The notes: generated from the letters alone by a model not told the origin. 39,321 nucleotides of DNA from Bacillus sp. JCM 19041 (GCA_001310375.1 BAXC01000039.1:1-39321), one strand, 5' to 3'. Shown: positions 1 to 8,872, counted from the first letter of the stretch. Numbers and translations: made by a program.

Positions 1-76
1 AAAATTACAGGAATTGAATTGAAGTTTAGCTAAGAGTTTTTTTCTAGAATTTACATAAAGAATGGAGCATAAAACA

Positions 77-574
77 ATGCACTTAGATCGATTAGATAAA
101 AAGGATGCAGAATCTTTATTTCACTTCGAGGTGGATCATCGACACTATTTTGAACAAATGGTGCCGGGGCGTGGAGACGAGTATTATTATTGGTCTACTT
201 TTCTGCAAAAATTGGAATCTTTACTTGAAGAACAGATTGCAGGAGAGGGAGCGTATTATTTAATTAGAGATGAATCTAAAAAAATTGTAGGGCGTTTAAA
301 CTTAACGATCAAAGATGGATATGCAGACCTTGGTTACAGAGTAGGTGAACCTTTTACGGGAAAAGGAGTGGCTAAACAGGCGCTTTCACTTGCTATCACT
401 GAAGCACGGACGATCCCTAGTATTAAAAAGCTTGTTGCAAAAACAACAACAGCTAACGTTGGCTCGCAAAAAGTGTTAGAACGTAATGGTTTTGTGAAAG
501 TGGCAGTTGAAGAGAAGCAATTTGAGTGGAAAGGTGAAAGGCAACAATTTATACATTATGAACTACCATTATAG
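77..574 (+). CDS. GNAT family N-acetyltransferase (RimJ/RimL-like)
   Basis: Probable acetyl-CoA-dependent N-acetyltransferase of the cytoplasmic GNAT superfamily; the acceptor is unknown. The sequence shows the usual order: acidic N-terminal half, a beta strand ending IVGRLNL, then motif A (GKGVAKQAL, about residues 95-103) for CoA pyrophosphate binding, followed by the ANVGSQKVLERNGF motif typical of RimJ/RimL and small-molecule acetyltransferases. An in-frame ATG lies at 62, but GGAG at 64-67 sits 9 nt before the ATG at 77, so I prefer 77. It is about 165 aa, normal for the family. Followed directly by a Nudix remnant. Confidence 0.8.
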   Translation: MHLDRLDKKDAESLFHFEVDHRHYFEQMVPGRGDEYYYWSTFLQKLESLLEEQIAGEGAYYLIRDESKKIVGRLNLTIKDGYADLGYRVGEPFTGKGVAKQALSLAITEARTIPSIKKLVAKTTTANVGSQKVLERNGFVKVAVEEKQFEWKGERQQFIHYELPL

Positions 575-576
575 AG

Positions 577-690
577 TTTATTCATACAAATCGGAACAGA
601 GGAACGTATGAACCAGTTTGGCATGAAATCGGTCATTTAAGAGACATCGATGTAAGGCCGAAGGGAATAGCGGAATTAATAAAAGAGTAA
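577..690 (+). pseudogene. C-terminal remnant of a Nudix hydrolase
   Basis: There is no start codon, but the frame ending at the TAA at 688-690 reads GTYEPVWHEIGHLRDIDVRP followed by KGIAELIKE. This resembles the extreme C-terminus of small Nudix hydrolases (Gly-Thr-Tyr-x-Pro-Val-Trp, a short Leu-containing turn, then Asp-x-Arg-Pro and a final amphipathic helix). The Nudix box and the rest of the enzyme are absent because the GNAT stop codon lies immediately upstream. I infer a deletion that removed the front of a Nudix gene. The assignment rests on about 38 residues, so it is moderate only. Confidence 0.45.
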
Positions 691-704
691 TGAGGGGGAG
701 TTCC

Positions 705-1216
705 ATGGAAGATCGGTTAAAAGAGTTAAGAAAAGTAACATCAACCCTCGAACAGAATGGCATTCACTATACATTAGGCGGAAGTGGCCTTCTCTATGCT
801 CTTAATCTAGTAAGTATCGTAAATGATTTTGATCTTACGACAGAAGCAAACAAAGAAGAGGTCATTCGTGTCTTGAGCCTTTTGGTGTGAAAGAGAAAAT
901 GCTTGGTGGCTATCCGTTTGCTAGTTCATACTTATTGGAACTTTCTGTGGGAGGGGAAGAAATAGAGGTAATTGGCAGATTTTCGCTCCATTCTGAAGAA
1001 GGGATTTGTCTAATCCCTTCGATCGTTTCTCATAGATGGAGTGATTTGAATCTAGGCACTCCGGAGGCTTGGTATGTTGCATATACGTTAATGAATCGGC
1101 CGAAGAAAGCGGAGCTAATAAAACAGCATTTCGCTAATGTGGGAATAAACGAAGAAATGAAAGCTTATTTCTCAAACAAACCAGTTGGACAATTTGTCCG
1201 AGATAACCTAATTTAA
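705..1216 (+). CDS. Nucleotidyltransferase-fold protein, interrupted by a frameshift
   Basis: The first half carries GGSGLLYALNL followed by NDFDLTTE, the G-G/S then D-x-D arrangement of the nucleotidyltransferase (NTase) superfamily, here with the leading acid replaced by Asn. Start at 705 because GAGGGGGA lies just before it. The frame ends at 890, but the next frame continues smoothly (EPFGVKEKMLGGYPF) to 1216, so one base is missing near 873-875. Restored length is about 170 aa. The second half holds a Trp/Tyr-rich segment (EAWYVAYTLMNR). It could be a stand-alone substrate nucleotidyltransferase or an antitoxin-type MNT; no toxin-like partner is adjacent. Sequencing error is as likely as a true pseudogene. 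Confidence 0.6.
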
Positions 1217-1594
1217 CTACTTTACTGTTGCGACAATCGCTTTTACTAATTCTCTATCATTTCCAGTTACGATTTGTACATTCGGCATATGGTAGAAAGT
1301 CGTTTCGAGGACTTCGTTTTGAGGAGAATATAGAATAATTGGTTTGTCAGTTGCCAATGCCATACCATATTCGATATGACTTCCTCTTCCTGCAGGGAGA
1401 AGCATAATGAAGATGTCTGACTCGAGTACAGCTGCTTTCTCAAGCTGAGCAATACGATTCATGTTTGCAATTATTGTGGTGCGCTCATTTTTGGTCCAGT
1501 CATATGTAACGGAATGTCCCATCTCGCTAAGTGTTTGATTTAGCGAACAAACCTGTGAAATATTTGCGAAGCTTGATGCAATATAGTATTTCAT
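1217..1594 (-). CDS. Nucleoside 2-deoxyribosyltransferase-like protein
   Basis: Predicted 125-aa cytoplasmic protein of the nucleoside 2-deoxyribosyltransferase/Rossmann-like fold. It starts MKYYIASSF, has a central TYDWT, then ESDIFIMLLPAGRGSHIEYG, where the Glu of the GRGSHIEYG motif corresponds to the catalytic nucleophile of deoxyribosyltransferases. These enzymes exchange or hydrolyse the base of deoxynucleosides. The SD read on the minus strand is AAGGGGGG. It is convergent with the nucleotidyltransferase gene, whose stop touches its own. Whether it transfers or only hydrolyses cannot be told from the sequence. Confidence 0.65.
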   Translation of the reverse strand: MKYYIASSFANISQVCSLNQTLSEMGHSVTYDWTKNERTTIIANMNRIAQLEKAAVLESDIFIMLLPAGRGSHIEYGMALATDKPIILYSPQNEVLETTFYHMPNVQIVTGNDRELVKAIVATVK

Positions 1595-1679
1595 AACGCC
1601 CCCCTTTTTTAATTGGTTTAAGAATAAGTATACGCGTCATTTTATAAGAAAGAAATAGGATAGTAGAAGGAGGGGTGTC

Positions 1680-2126
1680 ATGTATATGTACAGAAATGAC
1701 TGTAGAAAAATTCTCCTGCCTTATTTAGAAAATCTCTCAGAAGAAGAATGGTTTAAACAGACAGTTGATTACCCAAAGAACATCGCCTGGATTATCGTTC
1801 ATATTGCTGGTTCAGAGGATTATTGGATTAATGAGGTCTGGTTGAAAAAACCATGTATCATAGACCTTCATGAGAAAAGGAGACCAGAAGAATTAATAAA
1901 AGCATACACCGATATTCGAACGTATAGTGACCAATTGCTTATAAATCAATCCCCCCATGAATTGGACAAATTAATTGAAGTACCAGAGTTTGGAGATGGC
2001 TGGAAGCCTCCGTCTCCTCCTACAGTCAATTGGCTTTTTAACCATCTTTATTCCCATGAAACGTATCATGTCGGTCAACTAGCAATCATTGCTCGTTTAA
2101 ATGGCATTACACCTCCTCAGTTTTAA
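1680..2126 (+). CDS. DinB family protein (YfiT-like four-helix metalloprotein)
   Basis: 148-aa protein of the DinB/YfiT four-helix-bundle family, which includes bacillithiol-dependent S-transferases and metal-dependent hydrolases. The metal-ligand histidines are visible as IVHIAGSEDYW near residue 40 and HLYSHETYHVGQLAII near residue 130, the latter matching the H-x3-H ligand pair of the last helix. Start chosen at 1680 behind AAGGAGGGG. The three following plus-strand genes are closely spaced (17-50 nt), so co-transcription is likely. Substrate unknown. Confidence 0.8.
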   Translation: MYMYRNDCRKILLPYLENLSEEEWFKQTVDYPKNIAWIIVHIAGSEDYWINEVWLKKPCIIDLHEKRRPEELIKAYTDIRTYSDQLLINQSPHELDKLIEVPEFGDGWKPPSPPTVNWLFNHLYSHETYHVGQLAIIARLNGITPPQF

Positions 2127-2143
2127 TAAAAGGAGCAAAAGAT

Positions 2144-3118
2144 ATGAGGATTTTCGATGAACTATATGGAACAGTTGAATTAGATGGAGTACTGGCTGAG
2201 TTAATCAATAGTCCGCCGGTCCAACGACTGAATGGGGTCCATCAAGGTGGAGCTAGTTACTTAGTCAATCCAGATTGGGATGTGACGAGGTTTGATCATT
2301 CAATCGGGGTCATGCTTCTCGTTAAAAAGCTTGGAGGCACTTTAGAAGAGCAAGTGGCTAGTCTTTTGCATGATGTTTCTCACACTGCTTTTTCCCATGT
2401 GAGTGATCTTGTATTTGACCATAAAAAAGAAGATTATCATGAATTCATTTATGAGCAAGTTGTTGCTTGTTCAAGTATCCCAGCTATATTGCGGCGAGAG
2501 GGAATGGATTGGAAGAAACTTTTACTAGACGATTCAAAGTGGACCTTACTGGAGCAGTCTGCACCGGAACTATGCGCTGATCGAGTTGATTATACACTAC
2601 GAGATATGTATACATACGGAATAATTACGCTTGAACAAGTCCATTGGTTTCTAGCGCAGCTGGCAGTAGTAAATGGGCGGATGTTCTGTACCGACCTCTC
2701 CGCTGCCGAATGGTTTGTAGAAACATATTACAAAGAAGTAATTGATTTTTTTATGAACCCATTAAATATATATGGATATGACCGGTTAGCGCTTGTATTA
2801 AAAAGAGCATTAGCTATAGAAGTTGTATCGAAAGAAGACTTTTTAAAAGAAGATCATCAGCTTATAGCGCAGCTATCAACTTCTGATGATCATGAAATAA
2901 AAGCTCTGCTTGATGAACTTTCAACTGATGTGGAATTGGAAGAAACACTAGAAGATTATCATATCCACCGTAAAACAAAAGTCCGACTAATTGATCCTTC
3001 CGTAGCAACTGACGGAAGTCTGGTACCAGCTTCAACTCTTTCTAAACAAATACGAGTTATGAACGAAGCAGCCAAAGCAAAAGCAGAGAAAGGTGTTTAT
3101 CTCAAAGTTTATTATTGA
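2144..3118 (+). CDS. HD-domain phosphohydrolase
   Basis: 324-aa HD superfamily phosphohydrolase. The metal site is spread over TRFDHSIG (His near residue 51), ASLLHDVSHTAFSHVSD (the His-Asp pair near residue 76) and a later Asp in CADRVDYTLRD (about 146). This order is that of dGTPase/YwfO-like HD proteins, which hydrolyse nucleotide phosphates. The SD AAGGAG precedes the ATG, and the stop is followed after 12 nt by the HIT gene. The nucleotide substrate is not predictable; a role in nucleotide housekeeping with the neighbouring HIT and HAD genes is an inference. Confidence 0.75.
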   Translation: MRIFDELYGTVELDGVLAELINSPPVQRLNGVHQGGASYLVNPDWDVTRFDHSIGVMLLVKKLGGTLEEQVASLLHDVSHTAFSHVSDLVFDHKKEDYHEFIYEQVVACSSIPAILRREGMDWKKLLLDDSKWTLLEQSAPELCADRVDYTLRDMYTYGIITLEQVHWFLAQLAVVNGRMFCTDLSAAEWFVETYYKEVIDFFMNPLNIYGYDRLALVLKRALAIEVVSKEDFLKEDHQLIAQLSTSDDHEIKALLDELSTDVELEETLEDYHIHRKTKVRLIDPSVATDGSLVPASTLSKQIRVMNEAAKAKAEKGVYLKVYY

Positions 3119-3130
3119 GGAGGAAGACAA

Positions 3131-3478
3131 ATGACAGAAGACTTTTATTGTGACGAAGTCTTAAGTGGAAAAACGAAAGTGAATAAAGTGATGGAAACAG
3201 AAAATGTTCTTGCTTATTACCATACGAAACCCTTTTATCCTGTTCATATTGTTGCAATTCCGAAACGTCATATTCCTTCGCTTCTTATGCTTGAAGAAGA
3301 AGACAATGTTTTGTTGCTAGAACTCATGAGCGTTATAAAAACAGTAGCAAAACAAGTAACAGAAAAACATGGTGCATGTCGAGTACTAACAAATCTTGGA
3401 GACTATCAAGAATCAAAACATTTACACTGGCATATTGCTTCAGGAGCACCGCTCAAAAATCCGGATGGCAACGCATGA
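3131..3478 (+). CDS. HIT family nucleotide-binding hydrolase
   Basis: 115-aa histidine-triad protein. The core HIDxxH-like strand is HIVAIPKRHIPSL and the triad is SKHLHWHIASG (residues about 96-106), with the middle histidine acting as nucleophile on nucleoside phosphoramidates or dinucleotides. SD GAGGAGGAAGA lies before the ATG, immediately after the HD gene. The last residues (PLKNPDGNA) overlap a possible 47-aa ORF in another frame. Confidence 0.85.
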   Translation: MTEDFYCDEVLSGKTKVNKVMETENVLAYYHTKPFYPVHIVAIPKRHIPSLLMLEEEDNVLLLELMSVIKTVAKQVTEKHGACRVLTNLGDYQESKHLHWHIASGAPLKNPDGNA

Positions 3479-3608
3479 GAGAGAATTGGGGAAGCCAGTT
3501 GGAGTATCTAAAAAATGCCAAATAGGTTATATGAGAAGGCAAGGACTAAGCACTAAGGAAGCGGAACAACAATGTAACAGTGAACAAATGGCAGCCAACC
3601 TTTTTTAA
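3465..3608 (+). CDS. Possible small Cys-containing protein overlapping the HIT gene
   Basis: A 47-codon frame starting inside the end of the HIT gene encodes a basic N-terminus, one Cys near residue 19 (SKKCQIGYMRRQGLSTKEAE), a second Cys (QQCNSEQMA) and a Phe end. The segment C-x-I-G-Y-M-x-R-x-G-L-S then E-A-x-x-Q-C looks like a compact conserved motif rather than random sequence. The start is unclear: the ATG at 3465 has no good SD, and a TTG at 3486 is possible. It could also be a C-terminal tail cut from HIT by a frameshift. I do not recognise a family. Confidence 0.4.
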   Translation: MATHERELGKPVGVSKKCQIGYMRRQGLSTKEAEQQCNSEQMAANLF

Positions 3609-3666
3609 AAATACGTCTTTAGCATATGCACCAAATATGAAAATCTCGTATGGGAAGGTGTAAGCG

Positions 3667-4446
3667 TTGAGAGCACTCGTCCTTGATTTAGACGGAACAT
3701 TGTTAAATTCGAATAAAAGGATAAGCAATAGGAATATGGCTATTGTGGAGCGGGTTCTGGAGAAGAATATTCTCGTTATGATTGCAACTGCGCGGCCACC
3801 TCGTACAGTAAGGAAGTTACTTCCAAGTGTACTTCAGGAACGATCTTTGATGATTTATTATAATGGAGCTTTAATAGAGAGAGAAGGGATACAAAAACAT
3901 ACGGCGATTGAACCTGATCTTGTCCAGCAAGTATGTGATTACGTAAGAGTAAATGAGAAAAGTTGCTGGATCTCGGCGGAAGTAACGGATCATTGGGTCT
4001 GTACGGAGGCAAATGATTATCGTTCACTTATTGGCGTATCACAAAATCCGGAACAAATTGATCTTGACCTGTTTGAAACACTGAGCCCAACAAAAATGTT
4101 GTTATGCCATATTCGAAATCCACAAGCTTTATCTGAAGCACTTTCTCATATTGTTGCGGTTCTCCATACAGATAAAGGCATGCTTACACAGCTTATGAAT
4201 CGCTCTGCAACAAAAGAAGCAGCTGTTTCTGAAATCACTTCAGAAAAGGGTATAAGTCTCGCTGATGTTGTTGTATTTGGAGATGATTATAATGATTTAG
4301 GTTTGTTTTATCAATGTGGCTACCCGGTTGCGATGGGAAATGCAATTTCAGAACTAAAAGCGATAGCGAGTGAGGTAACCTCTTCAAATGACGATGATGG
4401 AGTAGCCGTTACACTTGAACGGATTTTAAAGACAATGGAACCGTAA
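3667..4446 (+). CDS. Cof-type HAD-IIB phosphatase
   Basis: 259-aa haloacid dehalogenase hydrolase of the Cof/YidA subgroup, phosphatases of sugar phosphates, FMN or other small metabolites. Motif I is DLDGTLL at residues 7-13 (nucleophile Asp), motif II is IATARPP near residue 40, motif III is the Lys of ATKEAAV, and motif IV is GDDYNDLGLF. The C2B cap lies between motifs II and III. The start is TTG at 3667 with GGGAAGGTG upstream; no ATG lies near. Substrate unknown. Confidence 0.82.
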   Translation: MRALVLDLDGTLLNSNKRISNRNMAIVERVLEKNILVMIATARPPRTVRKLLPSVLQERSLMIYYNGALIEREGIQKHTAIEPDLVQQVCDYVRVNEKSCWISAEVTDHWVCTEANDYRSLIGVSQNPEQIDLDLFETLSPTKMLLCHIRNPQALSEALSHIVAVLHTDKGMLTQLMNRSATKEAAVSEITSEKGISLADVVVFGDDYNDLGLFYQCGYPVAMGNAISELKAIASEVTSSNDDDGVAVTLERILKTMEP

Positions 4447-4470
4447 ATACTGTTCAAGGGAGGTGTATGC

Positions 4471-5201
4471 ATGACTTGGTGGTTTTCCTATTATCATGAT
4501 GGCCCAGTATTTGCCTGGTTAGCTTCGCTCATCTGGCTGTTCTTGCCATGCTTTTTTCAGTCTGCGTTGTGCTTATTCGATGGGGGCATATGATTCGGGA
4601 GAATGAAAGATTGGAACGCACATGCAGGTATATAATGGTAACTGCATTAGTTACTTTTGAAATCGTCTATCAAATCTGGTACATCCTTAATGGTGTATGG
4701 GATCCTCGTTTTGCGCTTCCGCTTCATCTAAGCAGTGTTACTTGGATGACCGCCTTGCTCATGTTACTTACACAACGACAACTTTTGTTCGAATTCACTT
4801 TTTTTGCTGGAGTAGGCAGTGCGATGTTGACACTAATTACCCCCGATGTAGGTGGATTTGGGTTTCCTCATTTTCGCTTTTTTCATTTTTTTATGACTCA
4901 TGCTCTTGTAATTGTTGCTGTTGTTTATATGATTTGTGTGCATCGCTTTTATGTGGTATTACGCTCTGTTCTTCGAAGTTGGATTTTTTTGAATATCTAC
5001 GCTGCATTTGTGTTTGTAGTCAATCTGGCATTACCAGGTGCAAACTACATGTATTTAATGCGTAAGCCACCGGGACCATCACCTTTTGAATGGTTTGGAC
5101 CGTGGCCTTATTATATTTTTGTGTTGCAACTTGTTTCACTTTTGCTTTTCTTATTTATGTACGGTGTATACCTTATGTATGAAGAACGAAGAAAAAGGTA
5201 A
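4471..5201 (+). CDS. TIGR02206/YwaF-type integral membrane protein, frameshifted near its start
   Basis: Multi-pass membrane protein resembling B. subtilis YwaF. The N-terminus MTWWFSYYHDGPVFAW starts at 4471 behind GGGAGGTG; the frame is then lost, and the next frame continues HLAVLAMLFSVCVVL to 5201. Adding one T to the tract at 4519-4520 restores an uninterrupted protein of about 243 aa. Family hallmarks are LPLHLSSVTWM, PDVGGFGFPHFRFFHFFMTH and the late PGANYMYLMRKPPGPSPF. Six or seven hydrophobic helices are visible. The function of the family is unknown to me. Confidence 0.75.
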
Positions 5202-5236
5202 AACACAACAGGATCATCAAGTGAAGGAGCGTTCTT

Positions 5237-5761
5237 ATGATTACCTTACATGAACCAACGTTGAAACTAAGACAGGCATATCGAGATTTTTACGAGGAAT
5301 ATGCGGCAAGTGGAGAGAAGATGACACCGTTTGTTGTGAGACATTCACCTACCGATTTTAGTAAGATGCTTGCTTATTTAAAGAGTCACACAAAAGAACA
5401 AACCAAGCTTGGTGTTCCTCACTCTACCTATTGGGCAGTAGAGTCAGAGTCAGGTAAAGTGGTTGGCGTTATTAATATTCGTCATAAGCTAACAGATAAA
5501 CTTTTTGAAACTGGTGGCCACATTGGTTACGGTATACGTTCAACTGCTCGTGGCAAAGGGTATGCGACAGAAATGCTAACATGTTCGTTTGAAAAAGTCC
5601 GAGCATTAGGCATATCTCGAGCGTTGGTTTGTTGCGATGAGGATAATGTTGCATCGGAGCGAGTGATTGTTAAAAATGGTGGCAAGCAAACGGAATCAAA
5701 GGTAGACGGTGGTGTACGAGTAAAACGCTTTTGGATTGATTTGAAAAAAGGAGGCTTCTGA
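5237..5761 (+). CDS. GNAT family N-acetyltransferase
   Basis: 174-aa GNAT. It has VVGVINIRHKL, then HIGYGIRSTARGKGYATEML (motif A, R-G-K-G-Y-A near residues 108-113) and CDEDNVASERVIVKNGG, the pattern of RimJ/RimL-related acetyltransferases that bacilli carry in many copies. SD AAGGAGCG precedes the ATG. Its TGA overlaps the ATG of the kinase-like gene (TGATG), so the two are translationally coupled and begin a five-gene operon. Confidence 0.85.
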   Translation: MITLHEPTLKLRQAYRDFYEEYAASGEKMTPFVVRHSPTDFSKMLAYLKSHTKEQTKLGVPHSTYWAVESESGKVVGVINIRHKLTDKLFETGGHIGYGIRSTARGKGYATEMLTCSFEKVRALGISRALVCCDEDNVASERVIVKNGGKQTESKVDGGVRVKRFWIDLKKGGF

Positions 5762-6656
5762 TGGGAAAAACGAAGGTTGTGCAACAGGTTGGTTCACAAA
5801 CGTGTACGCTTAAAACAAAGCATGACTTCAATTGGCTAGAGCAAATGGGTGACGTATTTGCTGTGTTTGATCAGCAAGATTCCGGAAACATCAGTTTTGG
5901 TGTACAGACTTCAGTTGGAAGAAAGTTTGTGAAGTACGCAGGTGCGGAAACTCTATATTATGAAGGGGAAAGAAATGATGCAATCAAGCGTCTTAATGAG
6001 TCAGTTGCTGTTTATAAAGATTTAACTCACCCAACACTCGTACATTTGAACCAGCATTTTGAAACCGCTCACGGATATGCACTTGTGTTTGACTGGGTAG
6101 AAGGAGAGTGTCTTCACTCCCATTGGTCTTTTCCGCCACCAGAGAAATATACGCACTCAGATTCTCCATTCTACAAATTTAAGCAACTACCAATTGAAAA
6201 GAGGATAGAGGTTTTAACTGCCATTTTTGATTTCCATAAGCATGTTGAGCGACAGGGCTATGTCGCAATCGACTTTTATGATGGTAGTATTCTATACGAT
6301 TTTCTGACAAATACAACAACGATTTGTGACATTGATGTATACAGCAAAAAACCATATATCAATGAAATGGGGCGGATGTGGGGATCCTCACGGTTTATGT
6401 CGCCTGAAGAGTTTGTAAGAGGTGCGGTAATCGACGAAAGGACAAATGTTTATACGATGGGTGCGGCAGCGTTTGTCTTACTTGGTGGTGAGAAGGATCG
6501 TTCATTGGCAAAGTGGGAAGCAAGTGAGCGTTATACGAAGTCGCTGTAAAGGCGGTAGAGGACGATCGAAAAGAGCGCTTTCCAACGGTTGCGGTATTTT
6601 TAGAAGCGTGGAGCGACCGAATTGGAATAAGGAGAGGTGAAAATGAAAGCACCTGA
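5761..6656 (+). CDS. Divergent Hanks-type protein kinase-like protein, frameshifted near the end
   Basis: About 298 aa once the frame is joined. Kinase-fold landmarks: a probable ATP-anchoring Lys in GRKFVKYAG, hinge-like ALVFDWVEGECL, a catalytic-loop equivalent YVAIDFYDGSILYD (HRD replaced by AID, loop Asn by Ser), ICDIDVY in place of DFG, SRFMSPEEF as the APE region and DERTNVYTMGAAAF as subdomain IX. The frame stops at 6549 but continues as AVKAVEDDRKERFPTVAVF to 6656 if one base is added near 6540. The missing HRD suggests an atypical or small-molecule kinase, or a pseudokinase. SD AAGGAGG. Confidence 0.7.
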
Positions 6657-7403
6657 CTACATTTCTAATGTGTGGAAACAATTTGATAACTTTCCAATGG
6701 AAACATTAACAAAAGCGTGGCGGCGGCAAAAAGCTATTGAATTAACGCAACGGACTGTAACGCAAATGAAGGAAGATAGGGAGCAGTACGGGAATTCGGG
6801 TAATTGCTTTGATTTGGCGATATGGTTACTCGACGCGTTTGATCAACAAGGGATTGATGCTTATCCAATTGGTCACAACTTAAATAACGAACATGCCCAT
6901 GCTGCTGTTATTGCTCTAGACGAAGAAGGAAACCGTTATTTATGTGATTTAGGCGACCAATGGCTACAGCCTTTTCAAGTAGAGAAAAGTACAGATGAAT
7001 GGTACGGAGGCTTTTTTCCAGCAGCAAAGGTCAAAGCAGTTAAAGATGGGGAACAAATTGTGGTTCATTATGTAAGACCAAACGAAAAGTCTTCGAGGCA
7101 ATCGTACTCCTTGGAACGAATCGAACGTGATTTGTTTTGGAAAGCAGCAGAAGCATCACAACGGTCTTTAAAGCCAAATCCGCTACTGGAATGCCGAGTT
7201 CCATATAAGCAGGAAATGGCCCATTTTGAGTTTTACGGCTGGGAAAGTTTCTTAAGCACAACTGAGGGCTATTTAAAGAAGAACCACAAAAAGATCTGCA
7301 AAGTTGGGTGAATCATCTTCATATAAAAACAGGTTTTTCTATGAGATTCCTTCAAGAAGCACTTCGTTTCTATGAGTTAATAGGTGAGAAGGAGGTAATA
7401 TAG
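6643..7403 (+). CDS. Arylamine N-acetyltransferase/transglutaminase-like cysteine enzyme, frameshifted near the end
   Basis: The Cys-His-Asp triad of the NAT/transglutaminase fold is visible: SGNCFDLAIWLLDAF (Cys near residue 52), NEHAHAAVIAL (His near 83) and YLCDLGDQWLQPF (Asp near 100). NAT enzymes move acetyl from CoA to arylamines; related proteins are peptidases or amide-forming enzymes. The frame ends at 7311, but adding a T to the tract at 7272-7274 continues it as FKEEPQKDLQSWVNHLHIKT to the TAG at 7401-7403. I chose ATG 6643 (GGAGAGG 5 nt upstream) over GTG 6637. It overlaps the end of the kinase-like gene. Confidence 0.65.
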
Positions 7404-7407
7404 AAAA

Positions 7408-7938
7408 ATGCGTTTAGTTGAAGTAGTTGATTACCAGCCTAGTTGGCAAGACGTATATAAACAAGAGGCAATAAAGTTAGAACAAGTCTTTCAAGAGAAT
7501 ATGATTGGTATTCATCATATTGGTAGTACTTCTGTGCCTGGTTTGGCGGCAAAACCAATTATTGATTTGCTTATCGTATTAAAGAGGATTGAAGACGCTG
7601 ATAAGCAGACTGAGGCAATGGAGAAGCTTGGTTATGAAGTACGCGGAGAGAATGGGATTGCCGGTAGACGTTACTTTCAAAAAGGTGGTGATGCAAGAAC
7701 TCATCATGTGCATATTTTTAGTGAAGGTCATACTGCCATTAAAGAACATTTAGTTTTCCGAGATTATCTCCAACAACATCCTGACGCGATGCAAGCGTAC
7801 GGTCAATTGAAAAAGAAGCTAGCTCAAGCATATGTGACGGACGTTGCTGCGTATATAAATGGAAAAGACGACTGGATTAATGTGACAAAAAGACGGGCGA
7901 TGGAATGGGCGTTTGCAGAGGAGATTTCCTATGAGTGA
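7408..7938 (+). CDS. GrpB family (UPF0157) nucleotidyltransferase-fold protein
   Basis: 176-aa GrpB/UPF0157 protein. The signature HIGSTSVPGLAAKPIIDLLI is intact (residues about 36-55): the GS then D-x-x pattern of the NTase fold. It is followed by RRYFQKGG, the HHVHIF strand and FRDYLQQHP. Some relatives are joined to dephospho-CoA kinase (CoaE), but the reaction of stand-alone GrpB is not established. SD AAGGAGGT. The stop overlaps the next start by 8 nt. Confidence 0.88.
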   Translation: MRLVEVVDYQPSWQDVYKQEAIKLEQVFQENMIGIHHIGSTSVPGLAAKPIIDLLIVLKRIEDADKQTEAMEKLGYEVRGENGIAGRRYFQKGGDARTHHVHIFSEGHTAIKEHLVFRDYLQQHPDAMQAYGQLKKKLAQAYVTDVAAYINGKDDWINVTKRRAMEWAFAEEISYE

Positions 7939-8749
7939 AGTTATGTCAATAGCATTAGCGTTAGAATTAGAGCAAAGCGAAACGCGGATGTTGGATTCAC
8001 GGATGCAGGCAATCAAGAATATTGCAGGAAATCCAATGGGAGTAGAAATTTGTTCATTTGGTAATACGATAGCATTCTCAGCAAAAATGATGCCTGGCCC
8101 AGCTTTTAATACGGTTCGTGGGCTAGGGACTGTTGATTTGGATAAGGTACTGACTATCATTAATTATTACGACAGGAATAAGATCGCACCCCAGTTTGTA
8201 TTAAATCCTGCACTTGTGTCTAAAGAATTATTTTTCGAACTTTCTCGAAATAGTCTCTGTCAAACGAGTTTCCATTCAATGCTGTATGGTTCGATTAAGG
8301 AGTGTATGGGGCAGCATACCAATAAGAGCATTGTTTGTCGAAAGTTAGGGGAAACCGAGTTTGATTTATATGCTGAAATATACGTGAACAGCTTCAGGAT
8401 GCCCACGTTTTTAAAAGAAGGTGTTTCACGGAATAACTATGTTCTATGTGACGATGAACAATGGCAGTTTTTTATAGCAGAATGGAATGGAGAGCCGGCA
8501 GGTGTTGCGGCAGTGTATACGGACAAATCAATAGCTGTACTAGCTTCAGCAGCTACATTGCCTAGATTTAGAGGTAAGGGTATTCATCGGGAGTTGATTC
8601 AAGCACGTTTGGAACATGTATCGTTAAAAGGATGTCGACTCATTTCTGGTCAAGCTGCTTTTGGTTCGACAAGCCAAAAGAACATGGAACGTGCTGGAAT
8701 GAAAATTGCTTATACAAAATCAATCTGGACGGAGAGAGGAGTTGTCTGA
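7931..8749 (+). CDS. GNAT acetyltransferase with an extra N-terminal domain
   Basis: About 272 aa. The C-terminal GNAT domain shows WNGEPAGVAAVY, AATLPRFRGKGIHRELI (motif A, R-x-R-G-K-G-I) and TSQKNMERAGM. The first 120 residues form a second domain with SFGNTIAFSAKMMPGPAFN, probably the substrate-side half. Start taken at ATG 7931 (SD GAGGAG), overlapping the GrpB stop, rather than an upstream ATG. It closes the GNAT/kinase/NAT/GrpB/GNAT operon. The substrate is unknown. Confidence 0.8.
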   Translation: MSEVMSIALALELEQSETRMLDSRMQAIKNIAGNPMGVEICSFGNTIAFSAKMMPGPAFNTVRGLGTVDLDKVLTIINYYDRNKIAPQFVLNPALVSKELFFELSRNSLCQTSFHSMLYGSIKECMGQHTNKSIVCRKLGETEFDLYAEIYVNSFRMPTFLKEGVSRNNYVLCDDEQWQFFIAEWNGEPAGVAAVYTDKSIAVLASAATLPRFRGKGIHRELIQARLEHVSLKGCRLISGQAAFGSTSQKNMERAGMKIAYTKSIWTERGVV

Positions 8750-8872
8750 GGACGGCTCTTTTTAAATTTATAGTAGGTAGTGAGAAGTGAAGAAAAGTGG
8801 AAATGGGTGTGCAAGAATGTGGATATGAGAGGGGAAAGGCGGAAGAGTGCTACGGAGGTTTAGGAGAGTAGG

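Noticed and set aside
619-636. WHEIGH, a HExxH-like zinc protease motif
   Set aside because: It lies in the short Nudix-like tail, with no protease context before or after; the match is accidental.
4697-5065. 122-aa Cys-rich open frame inside the YwaF-type gene
   Set aside because: It is the +1 shadow of a membrane protein gene; the Cys and Phe bias comes from T-rich codons.
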